A DNA stretch of 26,319 nt, taken from the NCBI GenBank assembly GCA_021784375.1, contig JAJXSV010000005.1:1-26319 (forward strand), in the 5' to 3' direction. Of this stretch, positions 1 to 7,908 are shown in pieces. The translations under genes were made by a program, and so were the position numbers. The notes beneath the pieces were generated by a model. That model was not told the origin of the DNA. It saw only the letters and a program-made list of their open reading frames with translations, and ran no database searches. This stretch comes from Actinomycetes bacterium. GTDB taxonomy: Bacteria > Actinomycetota > Actinomycetes > S36-B12 > UBA5976. Position 1 is the stretch's first letter. Every line of letters begins with the position of its first letter.

Positions 1-193
1 CGTTCATGGCGAGCGCCGCGTTGTTCGCGTCGACGCCGTCCAGTGCGTTCTGCACCGACAGGCTGGTGAAGCCATGCGGATCGCCCGAGATCATGAAGCT
101 GATGGCGATGAGAATGCCGCCCGCGGTGACGAACGGGATCATGTACGACACGCCCGTCATCAACCACATGCGCAACTTGTGTCCTGCACCCAC
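1..193 (-). CDS. PTS fructose-type EIIC, N-terminal part (cut by window edge)
   Basis: Partial gene of about 64 codons running off the left edge. The predicted start is GTG at 191-193, preceded by an AAAGG ribosome site about 6 nt upstream, and an in-frame TAG lies just before it. The reading frame gives MWLMTGVSYMIPFVTAGG followed by a hydrophobic stretch, the typical first membrane segment of fructose/mannitol-family EIIC permeases. EIIC is the membrane channel that takes up the sugar while EIIB phosphorylates it. It is the last visible gene of the operon and begins 99 nt after the EIIB stop; no strong hairpin is visible in that gap. The substrate, probably fructose, is inferred from the kinase and the domain family, not from the visible residues. 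Confidence 0.85.
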   Translation of the reverse strand, partial: MGAGHKLRMWLMTGVSYMIPFVTAGGILIAISFMISGDPHGFTSLSVQNALDGVDANNAALAMN

Positions 194-292
194 AGTATTG
201 CCTTTCTAGAGATGGTCACCGACCGCGATCCGATCGATGTCTTGCCTTTGTGTGCGCGGCCGTCCTGGCCGACGCCTTACCGCGTGGGCGGG

Positions 293-607
293 TCAGCCCT
301 TCGCGGAAACCAATGCCTCGGCCTCGGCGATGATCTTCGCCGCATCCTTGATGGCGCTCTTCACCTGTGCCTCGATGAGCGGGAGCTTGGCGAACCGCTC
401 CTTCTCGCGGACGGGGAGGTCAGCAGCGAAGATGGCGACATCCGCAGCAGCGATGACATCGGCGGGGATGTTCTTCTTGCCACCCGCACCTTGGGTCTCG
501 ACGACGATCTCGTGGCCGGCCTTCTTGGCGGCACGCTCGAGCGCTTCCGCTGCCATGTACGTGTGTGCGATGCCCGTCGGGCATGAGGTCACAGCAACGA
601 TCTTCAC
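293..607 (-). CDS. PTS fructose-type EIIB
   Basis: A 104-residue soluble phosphotransfer protein. The N-terminus MKIVAVTSCPTGIAHTYMA carries the EIIB phosphorylated cysteine (Cys9) in the SCPTGIAHT signature of the fructose-specific IIB family. It accepts phosphate from EIIA and passes it to the sugar carried by EIIC. The start is GTG and overlaps the EIIA stop by 4 nt (GTGA), so translation is probably coupled. The protein is a free-standing EIIB; in many bacteria this domain is fused to EIIC in FruA. Length and motif fit the family well. Confidence 0.93.
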   Translation of the reverse strand: MKIVAVTSCPTGIAHTYMAAEALERAAKKAGHEIVVETQGAGGKKNIPADVIAAADVAIFAADLPVREKERFAKLPLIEAQVKSAIKDAAKIIAEAEALVSAKG

Positions 608-1050
608 TCTGCATCTCCTTGGGTAAGCACAGCGAGAACCTCCGCTGCGTCGGTTGCGTTCAACAGTGCTGCGCGGAAGTCCTCGTCGATGATGCGACGA
701 GCGAGCGCAGCAAGAATGGTGAGGTGGGCGTCATCGCCGTCAGCGGGCGCCACGATCATGAAGATGAGGTTGGCATCGCCGTCGTCGGCACCGAAGTCGA
801 TGCCCTCCTTGCGGCGACCCACCACGACGGAAGCCGCGGTGCATGCTGCGGATCGCGCGTGGGGAATGGCCACGCCCTCGAAGCCGGTGGGCATGATGGC
901 CTCGCGTGCGAGCACGTCCGCGATGAGTGCGTTGACGTCCGAAGTACGACCCGCGGCATCGACCAGATGGGCCAAGGCCGCGATCACGTCGGCCTTGGTC
1001 TCGCCTTTGACATCGAGATCGATGAGCTCTTCGGTGAATATGGCTTCCAC
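604..1050 (-). CDS. PTS fructose-type EIIA
   Basis: A 148-residue PTS EIIA type 2 protein. The phosphohistidine lies in GVAIPHAR at about His64, the hallmark of the fructose/mannitol EIIA family. It receives phosphate from HPr and hands it to EIIB. I chose GTG at 1048-1050 as the start because it overlaps the TAG stop of the upstream kinase by one base (TAGTG) and gives the usual N-terminus MEAIFTEELI. Longer open sequence upstream in the same frame lies inside the kinase gene and does not look like family sequence. The 3' end overlaps the EIIB start by 4 nt. No HPr domain is attached. Confidence 0.92.
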   Translation of the reverse strand: MEAIFTEELIDLDVKGETKADVIAALAHLVDAAGRTSDVNALIADVLAREAIMPTGFEGVAIPHARSAACTAASVVVGRRKEGIDFGADDGDANLIFMIVAPADGDDAHLTILAALARRIIDEDFRAALLNATDAAEVLAVLTQGDAE

Positions 1051-1994
1051 TATGACACCTCTCTGAGTTGACGCGTGAGTTCCGGTTTCGCATGGCGTGT
1101 CACACGGATCGCCGATGCCTGTTCCTGGGTGGGGATGGCGGTGCCGGGGAGCTTGACGCTGGCGGCGCTCCACCGCACAGCACCCTCGAGCGCCTCCGCG
1201 TTGGCGCCACCTCCGATGAAGGTGGCGAGCAGGATGTCGCCGGCACCGACCGGCGTGCCCTGGATGACCTCCGCGCATTCGGCGTGCTGCACTTCATCGG
1301 CCGTGATGTAGAGCGCGCCGTCGCGACCGAGGCTGCAGACCACCGTTGCCACGCCTCGCGCGATGACCTCGCGTGCCGCGACGATGACGTCGTCGATGGT
1401 GCCCAACGTGCGCCCGACGATCTCGCCGAGTTCGTGCTGGTTGGGCTTGATGAGGTCGACCGTTCCGGCCCCGAGTGCGACCTCGAGGGGCTTGCCGCTC
1501 ACATCGACCGCCACCCGGGCGCCGCGATCCTTGGCGAAGCGCGCGAGCCTCAGGTAGGTGTCGTCGGGTGCGCCCGGATTGAGGCGGCCGGCGAAGACCA
1601 CCCAGGCGCCGTCCAGGGTCAGCGCCGCGAGCGCCGCCTCGACGTCGACGATGACCGCCTCGTCGAGCGTGACGCCGGGCTCGTTGATCTTGGTGACAGT
1701 GCCGTCGGCCTCGACGAGTGTGATGTTGCTGCGCGTGACGCCCTCGGCCATCACCATCGTGTACGGCACACCGCTTGCGTCGAGCACGTCGCGGAACCAG
1801 GCGGCGCCGAGTGCCGCGCCGATCATGATCGCGTGCGTGCTGGCGCCGTAGACGGTGAGTGCACGGGAGACGTTGACGCCCTTGCCGCCCGCGTCCAGGG
1901 CGATGATCTCGGCCCGGTTGACGCCGCCGCGCACGAGCTCATCGACGCGGATCGCCCGGTCGATCGACGGGTTCAGGGTGACGGTGACGATCAT
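1050..1994 (-). CDS. fruK: 1-phosphofructokinase-type PfkB sugar kinase
   Basis: A 314-residue PfkB/ribokinase-family kinase. The first signature appears as DAGGKGVNVSRAL near residues 34-46 and the catalytic anion-hole motif as GTPVGAGD near residue 250, with the aspartate as likely base. It probably converts fructose 1-phosphate, made by the PTS, to fructose 1,6-bisphosphate. Sequence alone does not exclude a tagatose-6-phosphate kinase, but the PTS genes directly downstream favour FruK. The ATG start overlaps the DeoR stop by 4 nt (ATGA), and the stop overlaps EIIA by 1 nt, so four genes form one tightly coupled operon. Confidence 0.9.
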   Translation of the reverse strand: MIVTVTLNPSIDRAIRVDELVRGGVNRAEIIALDAGGKGVNVSRALTVYGASTHAIMIGAALGAAWFRDVLDASGVPYTMVMAEGVTRSNITLVEADGTVTKINEPGVTLDEAVIVDVEAALAALTLDGAWVVFAGRLNPGAPDDTYLRLARFAKDRGARVAVDVSGKPLEVALGAGTVDLIKPNQHELGEIVGRTLGTIDDVIVAAREVIARGVATVVCSLGRDGALYITADEVQHAECAEVIQGTPVGAGDILLATFIGGGANAEALEGAVRWSAASVKLPGTAIPTQEQASAIRVTRHAKPELTRQLREVS

Positions 1995-2752
1995 GCGAGC
2001 ACCACCATCGGTCCGGCCGTCTCGATCTGGGCCGCCATGTCGGCGTCGAGGCCGGTGTCAGTGATGACGACGTCGATGTCGTCGAGGCTGGCGAAGGCCG
2101 CGAAGTGGTCGTCGCCGAACTTCGTGTGGTCCGCCAGCACCACCTTGCGGAAGGCGGCGGCGAGCATGGCCGCCTTGATCTCCGCTTCGACACGATCCGG
2201 TGTGGTGAGGCCACGCTCGACGCTGATCCCGTCGGTGCCGATGATGGCCACGTCAGCAGTGAGTCCCTTGAGGCTGTTGATCGCCCAACTGTCGACGCAG
2301 GCGAGGGTGCGACCGCGCACGCGGCCGCCGAGCAGCAGGCAGGTGATGTTCTCGCGGTTGGCCAGGGCGATGGCGTGCTGCACGGAGTTGGTGACGACGG
2401 TGAGCTGCCGGTCATGCGGGAGCATGGCGACGAGGCGGCCGGTCGTGGTTCCGCTGTCGACGATGATGGCGCCCTCCTCGGGCACCTCGTCGAGCGCGGC
2501 CTCCGCGATGCGGCCCTTCTCCTCGATGAGCATGGCACTGCGGCTGTCCACGGTGAGCTGGTATCCCAGTCGCCGGACCGGGATGGCTCCGCCGTGGACG
2601 CGTCGCACCAGCCCCTGACGTTCCAGGATGGAGAGGTCTCGACGGATGGTCTCGGGGGTGACACTGAGGGCCTCGGCCAGGTCCACGACCGCGGCACGGC
2701 CACCGGTGGAGACGCGCTCGACGATCGCGCGATGCCGTTCCGGTGCGTACAT
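1991..2752 (-). CDS. DeoR-family transcriptional regulator of the fructose operon
   Basis: A 253-residue DeoR-family regulator. The N-terminal winged helix-turn-helix (residues about 3-58) contains the family signature VTPETIRRDLSILERQG followed by VRRVHGGA. The C-terminal DeoR sensor domain (about 70-230) shows DSGTTTGRL and VVTNSVQHA, the sugar-phosphate-binding loops of this isomerase-like fold. It is first in the operon and probably represses it until a fructose phosphate accumulates. The ATG at 2750-2752 has a very strong ribosome site (AGGAGG, 6 nt upstream). Repeated ACGG/CCGT elements directly upstream are candidate self-operators. Confidence 0.92.
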   Translation of the reverse strand: MYAPERHRAIVERVSTGGRAAVVDLAEALSVTPETIRRDLSILERQGLVRRVHGGAIPVRRLGYQLTVDSRSAMLIEEKGRIAEAALDEVPEEGAIIVDSGTTTGRLVAMLPHDRQLTVVTNSVQHAIALANRENITCLLLGGRVRGRTLACVDSWAINSLKGLTADVAIIGTDGISVERGLTTPDRVEAEIKAAMLAAAFRKVVLADHTKFGDDHFAAFASLDDIDVVITDTGLDADMAAQIETAGPMVVLA

Positions 2753-2773
2753 GAATGCCTCCTGTTGGGGTGG

Positions 2774-2826
2774 AACGGTAATGTCCGTTTGCTTTTGTGT
2801 ATAGCCGTTTCGCGCCGTTTATCATA
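2774..2826 (-). promoter_or_regulatory. Candidate DeoR operator/promoter region of the fructose operon
   Basis: Three copies of CCGTTT occur at 2785-2790, 2805-2810 and 2815-2820, spaced 20 and 10 bp apart, that is, in helical phase. A further reversed copy creates the inverted repeat AACGGTAATGTCCGTT at 2774-2789. Possible -10 boxes reading toward the operon are TATACA (plus 2797-2802) and TATGAT (plus 2821-2826); no convincing -35 pairs with either. Repeats lying between these boxes and the start suit autorepression. This is inference from pattern and position. Confidence 0.5.
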
Positions 2827-3045
2827 ACGATCTGGTGTCGATTGGCCGCGAAGTTTCCGCAAAAAATCGCCTGAAACACCAATATTTGCCGCATAACGCC
2901 GGTTTGATTCTGTGGATCTTGTGTCTCGGCCGTGATCGGAAGTACTCGGGCACCACGGACTTGCCCGGGATTTCACCGGTTCTTGGCGGAACCCTGCCGC
3001 CGCGGGCGCTAGCGTGCGCAGGGGCTCTACCAGGAGGTGCCAGGC

Positions 3046-3480
3046 ATGGTCAGGATCCAGCGCAGGATTGCAGTGCTCGTCGCATCGGCAGCGCTGTTGC
3101 TGCCGGCATCGGCAGCGCCCGCTTCCGCCGTCGGCGTCGGTGCCGGCGTCGCCTGCAAGGCCAGGCTTACGACGGCCACCAGCGGCCAGGTGCATCTCTA
3201 CTGTGCGACCAATCCCAAGGTCTCGGCCCGCAAGGCCACTCCGCTCGTGTGGCGGACCGGCACCGCCTGCTACGCGAACATCAACTCCTTCAGGGCCAGC
3301 GTGGCCCAGTTGGCTCGCTCGACGACCCAACTCGCGGGCATCCGCCGGCAGATCGCCGCCCTCCCCAAGGCCAAGCAGGCCGCGCCGCTGGCGCAGCTGA
3401 ATGCCATCGCCGCCAACCTGAAGAAACTCAAGGCGACGCTGGACGGCACCCGGCGCCAACTGCTGTCCGCCTGCCGCTGA
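3046..3480 (+). CDS. Small secreted protein with four cysteines, unknown function
   Basis: A 144-residue protein I do not recognise. I chose ATG at 3046 because AGGAGG lies 8 nt upstream; a GTG nine bases earlier overlaps that ribosome site. Residues 1-28 form a clear signal peptide: basic MVRIQRR, a hydrophobic core, and a likely cleavage after ASA (near residue 28). The mature part has four cysteines (37, 53, 75 and 143), enough for two disulfides, and a long Ala/Leu/Gln/Lys-rich C-terminal half predicted to be helical. No membrane anchor or sorting motif is visible, so it is probably exported free. A TAGCGT box about 30 nt upstream could be a -10 element. It converges on tRNA-Arg. Confidence 0.75.
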   Translation: MVRIQRRIAVLVASAALLLPASAAPASAVGVGAGVACKARLTTATSGQVHLYCATNPKVSARKATPLVWRTGTACYANINSFRASVAQLARSTTQLAGIRRQIAALPKAKQAAPLAQLNAIAANLKKLKATLDGTRRQLLSACR

Positions 3481-3506
3481 TTCGCGGCCGGGCGCTCGGG
3501 GATCAG

Positions 3507-3579
3507 TGCCGTCGGAGGGACTCGAACCCCCAACCCTTTCCTTAGGACGGAACAGCTCTATCCGTTGAGCTACGACGGC
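3507..3579 (-). tRNA. tRNA-Arg (CCT anticodon)
   Basis: Reading the minus strand gives a full cloverleaf of 73 nt. The acceptor arm is GCCGTCG paired with CGACGGC, the D stem is GCTC/GAGC, and the T arm contains TTCGAGT. The anticodon loop GTCCTAA gives anticodon CCT, which reads AGG (arginine). The variable loop is 5 nt and CCA is not encoded. Base 32 is G and the outermost anticodon-stem pair is a mismatch (G-A), but the rest is canonical. Confidence 0.93.
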
Positions 3580-3727
3580 GGGCGCGCCGAAGTGTACGGG
3601 GCGGCGGCCGCATCCGGATGCGCTTCGAGGGGTTCCGACGGCTTCAGCCAGAGGACGGGCTGCCACGCAGCGGGCGGGCGGCCCGGAGGATGAGGATGGG
3701 AAGGCGCCCGGACGCGAGGCGAGGCGC

Positions 3728-6481
3728 CTACTCCATCCAACTCACGTGCAGCTCGGTGGGGCGGTCCTCACCGGCCTGGATCACGCTGATGCGTTCGGCG
3801 ATGGCGGTCTTCATCTCGGGGACGTGGCTGATGAGGCCGACCAATCGTCCGTGACTGCCGAGTTGCCGCAACATCGTCATCACATCCTCGAGCGGCTTGG
3901 GATCGAGCGAGCCGAACCCCTCATCGATGAACAACGACCCGATCTCGATGCCACCCGAACCCATGCGCACGACATCGGCCAGGCCGAGCGCCAAGGCGAG
4001 CGACGCACAGAAGGTCTCACCGCCACTCAGGCTGGTGGCCGGTCGGCTCTTGCCGGTGAGGCCGTCCTGCACGGCCAGCCCCAGCCCCAAGAGCGTCCTC
4101 CCATCGCCACCCTCGTCCCGTGTGGCCTGCAATCGGAATCGCCCGCCGAGCAGGGCCTCGAAGCGACGGTTCGCTGCCTCCACGACATTCGCGAAGAGCG
4201 CCTGGAGCACGTAGATGTGGAGTCCGCTGTCGGCGCCGCGACCAGGGTTGAAGAGTTCTGCCAAGTGCACGAGGTCGGCGTTGTCGGCGACGATCTCCGC
4301 CCGCCTGCGGCATCGTTCCGCGACATTCGCGAGGCCGGCCCGGAATGCACGCAGTCGCGCTTGGGCATCCCGGGCTCGATCGTCGGCCTGCTCCTTGGCC
4401 GCGGACGCCACGCCGTGGGCCAGCTCCGCCGCCTGCCGATCCGCGAATCCATCGTGACGTGGCAATGCGGTGAGTGCGGCGGCCGCGCCCTCCGCCTCAG
4501 TGGTGGCGAGCGTCAGGTCGTGCAGCCGGTCGGCCATCGTCGACAGCCCCTGCTCCAGGCCCCGCAGCGCCTGCTTGCGGGCGTCCACTGAGTCGTAGGA
4601 ACCACGTCCCGCCTGGGCCCGACCCAGGGCCACGACATGCGCCTCCGCCTTGGCCTGGGCCTCGGCCCTTGACACCGCCAACTGCGTGTCCAGTCGGGCC
4701 GCAGCCTGCATCAGCGCATCGCGCTCCTCGCGCAAGCCTTCGAGCAACCTGGTCGCCTGCGCGGCGGCCGTGCCCCGCGCCTCCAAGGCCAGTTCATCGC
4801 TGGCGAGTTGCGACTGCGCCGCCTCCAGGGCCCCGAGGTCGAGCGTGACCTGCGCTTCCAGCCCTACGACCTCCTCCGCTGCGTGCTGCAGGGCCTGCTC
4901 GGCTCGCAGGGCGGCTTCACGGGCCCCCCGCGCGGCGATCTCCAGTGCTTCGACGCGTTCCGCGGTGACCTCGACGCCGGTCGCGGACGACGGTTGCGGG
5001 TGCTCGAGCGAGCCACACACCGGGCAGGGCAGACCAGGACGCAGGCGGGCGGCCAGGGTCGCGGTGAGGCCTTCGATGAAGTGCCGGTTGGCGGAGGCGG
5101 AGCCAGCTTCCGCATCAGCCGCGGCCGTCGCGGCGGCCGCCAGTTGCTGCTCAAGGGCCGGCAGTCCAGCCCGCCCGGCAGCGATCCGGCGGCGAAGGTC
5201 CGTCTCCCGCTCGAGTGCCTGCTTGCGCCCGGCCAGCGCCAGGAGTTCGTCGGCGTCCGGTCGGGCGAGGGCGATGCGCTGCTGCTCCTCCTGCAGGGCG
5301 GGAAGCGCAGCGAGGCGATCCAGGCCCGCCTGCGCCTGGTCCTCCAGGGCCTCGATGGCCCCGCGCAGGGTCTGCTCCAGGCGAGGCCAGGCGGCGACCG
5401 CCTGCTCTGCCTCGAGCGCGGCCTGCAGCGCGCCACCGGCGGTGGCGGCAGCCAGGGCCCGCCCGCGCCAGACCTGTTCATCGCCGTCGTCATCGACCGC
5501 GATGCCGAGCGACAACGCGAGGGGCCGTTGCTCGTCGATCGCGGCACGCGCCGAACTGGCGGCGAGTGCGGCCCGCAGTTGCGCGTCCTGGGCCCGCGTG
5601 GACGCCTCCAGGGCCGCGGCCTCTGAACGCACCAGGGTTCGCGCATCGTCCGCCGCTCGCGCTTCCTCGGAGCGAGCGGCGGCCTCCGTCTCCCGCAACG
5701 CCGCCTCCTCCTCCAACGCCGGGGCCAGCTCCTGCAGCGTGAGCATCAGTGCATCATCGAGGCCGTGCTTCACCTGGTCGAGCATGCGCTGCTTCGCCTC
5801 GGCATCCAGCGAGACCTGGGCGTCGATGGCCACCAGCGCCTCGCGGACCTCGTTGGTGGCGAGGTCCTTGGCGGAACGGGCCGCTTGGGCATCCTCCTTG
5901 AGCAACCTGGCCACGTCCTCGTACAGCCGGGTCCCGAAGATGCGCTTCAGGATGGCCTCGCGCTCGGCAGTCCTGGCCCGCAGGAAACCGGCGAACTGCC
6001 CTTGCGGCAGCACCACCGTCTGCAGGAACTGATCCGCGGAGAGTCCGAGCCTGCGCTGGAGTTCCGCATTGGCGGTCGCGATGTTGCGCGCGAGCTCCAC
6101 CTCGTGCCCGTCGGCCTCGATGCGGAAGAGCTTGCAGGTCGCCGGCTCCGGGGTCAGGGCATCCCCCGCGCGCTTCTGCGCCCGCATGTAGCGCGGTGTG
6201 CGGATGACCCGGAAGGTCCCCTCCGCGGTCTCGAAGACGAGTTGCACCTCGGTCTTCTCGTTGGCGGCGGCGAAGTCCGAACGCAGCCGCGCCTCGTCCG
6301 AATCATCACCAGACGGGCGGCCGTAGAGGGCGAACACGATGGCGTCGATGATCGTCGACTTGCCTGCACCGGTGGGCCCATTGATGAGGTAGAGGCCGCT
6401 TCCCGCGAGCTGGTCGAAGTCGATGCGCTGCCGCTCGCGGTAGGGGCCGATCGCGCTGAACGTGAGCTCGTGGATGCGCAC
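3728..6481 (-). CDS. sbcC: SbcC, ATPase subunit of the SbcCD (Rad50/Mre11-type) nuclease
   Basis: A 917-residue SMC-like protein, ATPase partner of SbcD in trimming hairpins and blocked DNA ends. The Walker A motif GPTGAGKST is at residues 35-43. Two long Ala/Glu/Arg-rich coiled coils flank a zinc hook CPVCGSLEHP near residues 485-494. The C-terminal half of the ATPase has the signature LSGGETFCASLALALG (about 815) and Walker B SLFIDEGFGSLD (about 852). The GTG start lies 2 nt after the sbcD stop, so the two genes are one operon. It is somewhat shorter than the roughly 1000 residues usual for SbcC, which shortens the arms but leaves all motifs intact. Confidence 0.96.
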   Translation of the reverse strand: MRIHELTFSAIGPYRERQRIDFDQLAGSGLYLINGPTGAGKSTIIDAIVFALYGRPSGDDSDEARLRSDFAAANEKTEVQLVFETAEGTFRVIRTPRYMRAQKRAGDALTPEPATCKLFRIEADGHEVELARNIATANAELQRRLGLSADQFLQTVVLPQGQFAGFLRARTAEREAILKRIFGTRLYEDVARLLKEDAQAARSAKDLATNEVREALVAIDAQVSLDAEAKQRMLDQVKHGLDDALMLTLQELAPALEEEAALRETEAAARSEEARAADDARTLVRSEAAALEASTRAQDAQLRAALAASSARAAIDEQRPLALSLGIAVDDDGDEQVWRGRALAAATAGGALQAALEAEQAVAAWPRLEQTLRGAIEALEDQAQAGLDRLAALPALQEEQQRIALARPDADELLALAGRKQALERETDLRRRIAAGRAGLPALEQQLAAAATAAADAEAGSASANRHFIEGLTATLAARLRPGLPCPVCGSLEHPQPSSATGVEVTAERVEALEIAARGAREAALRAEQALQHAAEEVVGLEAQVTLDLGALEAAQSQLASDELALEARGTAAAQATRLLEGLREERDALMQAAARLDTQLAVSRAEAQAKAEAHVVALGRAQAGRGSYDSVDARKQALRGLEQGLSTMADRLHDLTLATTEAEGAAAALTALPRHDGFADRQAAELAHGVASAAKEQADDRARDAQARLRAFRAGLANVAERCRRRAEIVADNADLVHLAELFNPGRGADSGLHIYVLQALFANVVEAANRRFEALLGGRFRLQATRDEGGDGRTLLGLGLAVQDGLTGKSRPATSLSGGETFCASLALALGLADVVRMGSGGIEIGSLFIDEGFGSLDPKPLEDVMTMLRQLGSHGRLVGLISHVPEMKTAIAERISVIQAGEDRPTELHVSWME

Positions 6482-6483
6482 GG

Positions 6484-7695
6484 TCAGCCCGCTGCCCGCT
6501 GCCGGGCACGTTCGAGGACGTCCTGCAGGATGCGCACGACATTGGTGCTCGGCTCCTCGCCGACGGCCCCCGCGTAGAAGTTGAGCATCGTCTCCATCGG
6601 GGTCACGGCCGCACCGGTCTCAGCGTCGCCCTTGTCTGCCTCCGCTCTGGCAGCCCGCCCTCCAGCCGGCCGTTGCACCGTGAGGATGCGTGAGAAGCGC
6701 TCCGACAGCTGTGCGTAGAAGTTGTCCGGGAGTCGGGCGTCGGTGAGCGTGAATTCCACGAAATCGTCCGCGTGCGCGGCATTGGCCCCCGAGCACAGTT
6801 CCGCCAGGGTTCCACTGAGTCGCGTCATGGCGGCGGGCTGCGGCAGGGGCACGACCTCGAGTGTGCATTCGCCCCGGGCATCCATGTCGACGATGGTGCA
6901 GGACTTCTCGTGCCCGGCCTCCGAGATGGAGTATCGCAGCAGCGATCCGGAGTAGCGGATCAGCGGTGCGGTGCCGCCACCCACATTGCGCGGACCGTGC
7001 AGGTGACCGAGTGCCACGTACTCGACGCCGGCGAACACGCCGCTCGGCACCGTGGCCAAGCCGCCGACGGAGATGTCACGCTCGCTGCCCGACTGCTCCT
7101 CCAGCAACTCCGCGCCCGTCTCCCGGCCCGTGACCACGAAGGCGTGGGCCACCACGATGGCACGGGTGGTCGCGTGCTCGGCCCGACGCATTGCCAGGTC
7201 TGTGCGCACCCGTCGCATGGCCTCCGACATCACCGCCTCATGACTGCGGCCGAGGAGTTGATCCGGTGCCGCCGCCAGGGCGCGACGGGCGCCGTCGGGG
7301 TCGAGGTAGGGCAGCGGGTAGATCACCACCGGTCCATGCTCGTCGTGCAACTCAACCGCGGTACCGACCTGCTCGTACTCCCCGACGATGCACACCCGCT
7401 CGTCGAGGAGGTTGCGGAACGCGGCCAACCGCGCACCCTCATCGTGGTTCCCCGCGGTCACGACCAAGGGGATGCCGGCTGCGTGGATGCGCGTGAACGC
7501 GGAGTTGAGCGCGCGGACGTCCTCGATGCCGGGGAAGGCGCGGTCGAACACGTCACCAGCGATGACGATGGCGCCGACATGACGGTCGATCGCGATATCG
7601 ATCAACGCATCGACGGCCACCGCCTGCGCGGCCGAGAGGTCGTGGCCCGAGAGGCCCCGGCCCAAGTGCCAATCGGAGGTGTGCAGGATGCGCAT
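6484..7695 (-). CDS. sbcD: SbcD, nuclease subunit of SbcCD
   Basis: A 403-residue Mre11-type metallophosphoesterase nuclease. The phosphoesterase motifs are in order: MRILHTSDWHLG at the N-terminus (Asp8, His10), AGDVFDRAF, TAGNHDEGARL, and VALGHLHGPR, which supply the two-metal site. With SbcC it acts on DNA ends and palindromic hairpins. I chose ATG at 7693-7695: it gives the conserved N-terminus and has GGAGGAGG a few nt upstream. Open sequence further upstream (to 7806) is basic, unlike the family, and is left out. The stop is 2 nt from the SbcC start. Confidence 0.95.
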   Translation of the reverse strand: MRILHTSDWHLGRGLSGHDLSAAQAVAVDALIDIAIDRHVGAIVIAGDVFDRAFPGIEDVRALNSAFTRIHAAGIPLVVTAGNHDEGARLAAFRNLLDERVCIVGEYEQVGTAVELHDEHGPVVIYPLPYLDPDGARRALAAAPDQLLGRSHEAVMSEAMRRVRTDLAMRRAEHATTRAIVVAHAFVVTGRETGAELLEEQSGSERDISVGGLATVPSGVFAGVEYVALGHLHGPRNVGGGTAPLIRYSGSLLRYSISEAGHEKSCTIVDMDARGECTLEVVPLPQPAAMTRLSGTLAELCSGANAAHADDFVEFTLTDARLPDNFYAQLSERFSRILTVQRPAGGRAARAEADKGDAETGAAVTPMETMLNFYAGAVGEEPSTNVVRILQDVLERARQRAAG

Positions 7696-7908
7696 GCTCC
7701 TCCTCCGGCTCCCGGTTCCCGGGACGAACCTATCCGTCACCCCCGACAGGCGGCGGTCGGCACGAGCGACTCCCAGCCGGGAACCATGAGGGCCTTGGGG
7801 TGACATGCACAGGCGCGTCGAAGGCCGCCACCGGCGCCGGCTGGACGGCGGTCCGACGAGCTGCTCAGGCGCGCACTCGAAGCGCCGCGACCCGGCCTCC
7901 CAACCGGA

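Noticed and set aside
1068..2618. Long plus-strand open frame opposite fruK and the DeoR gene
   Set aside because: Arg/Asp/Gly/Ala-biased product with no family resemblance, antisense to two clear genes; an effect of high GC at third positions.
3507..3579. tRNA-Arg or tRNA-Thr as an integration site for a mobile element
   Set aside because: No integrase, no repeat of the tRNA 3' end and no shift in neighbouring gene content in this window.
1939..3666. 575-codon minus-strand frame across DeoR, the secreted gene and tRNA-Arg
   Set aside because: Overlaps well-supported genes and the tRNA in another frame; low-complexity Arg/Pro/Ser.
4650..6032. Plus-strand open frame of about 460 codons opposite sbcC
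   Set aside because: Ser/Ala/Arg-only composition is a mirror of the SbcC coiled coil; no start signal.
7696..7806. N-terminal extension of SbcD
   Set aside because: Basic non-family sequence; the later ATG has GGAGGAGG and gives MRILHTSDWH.
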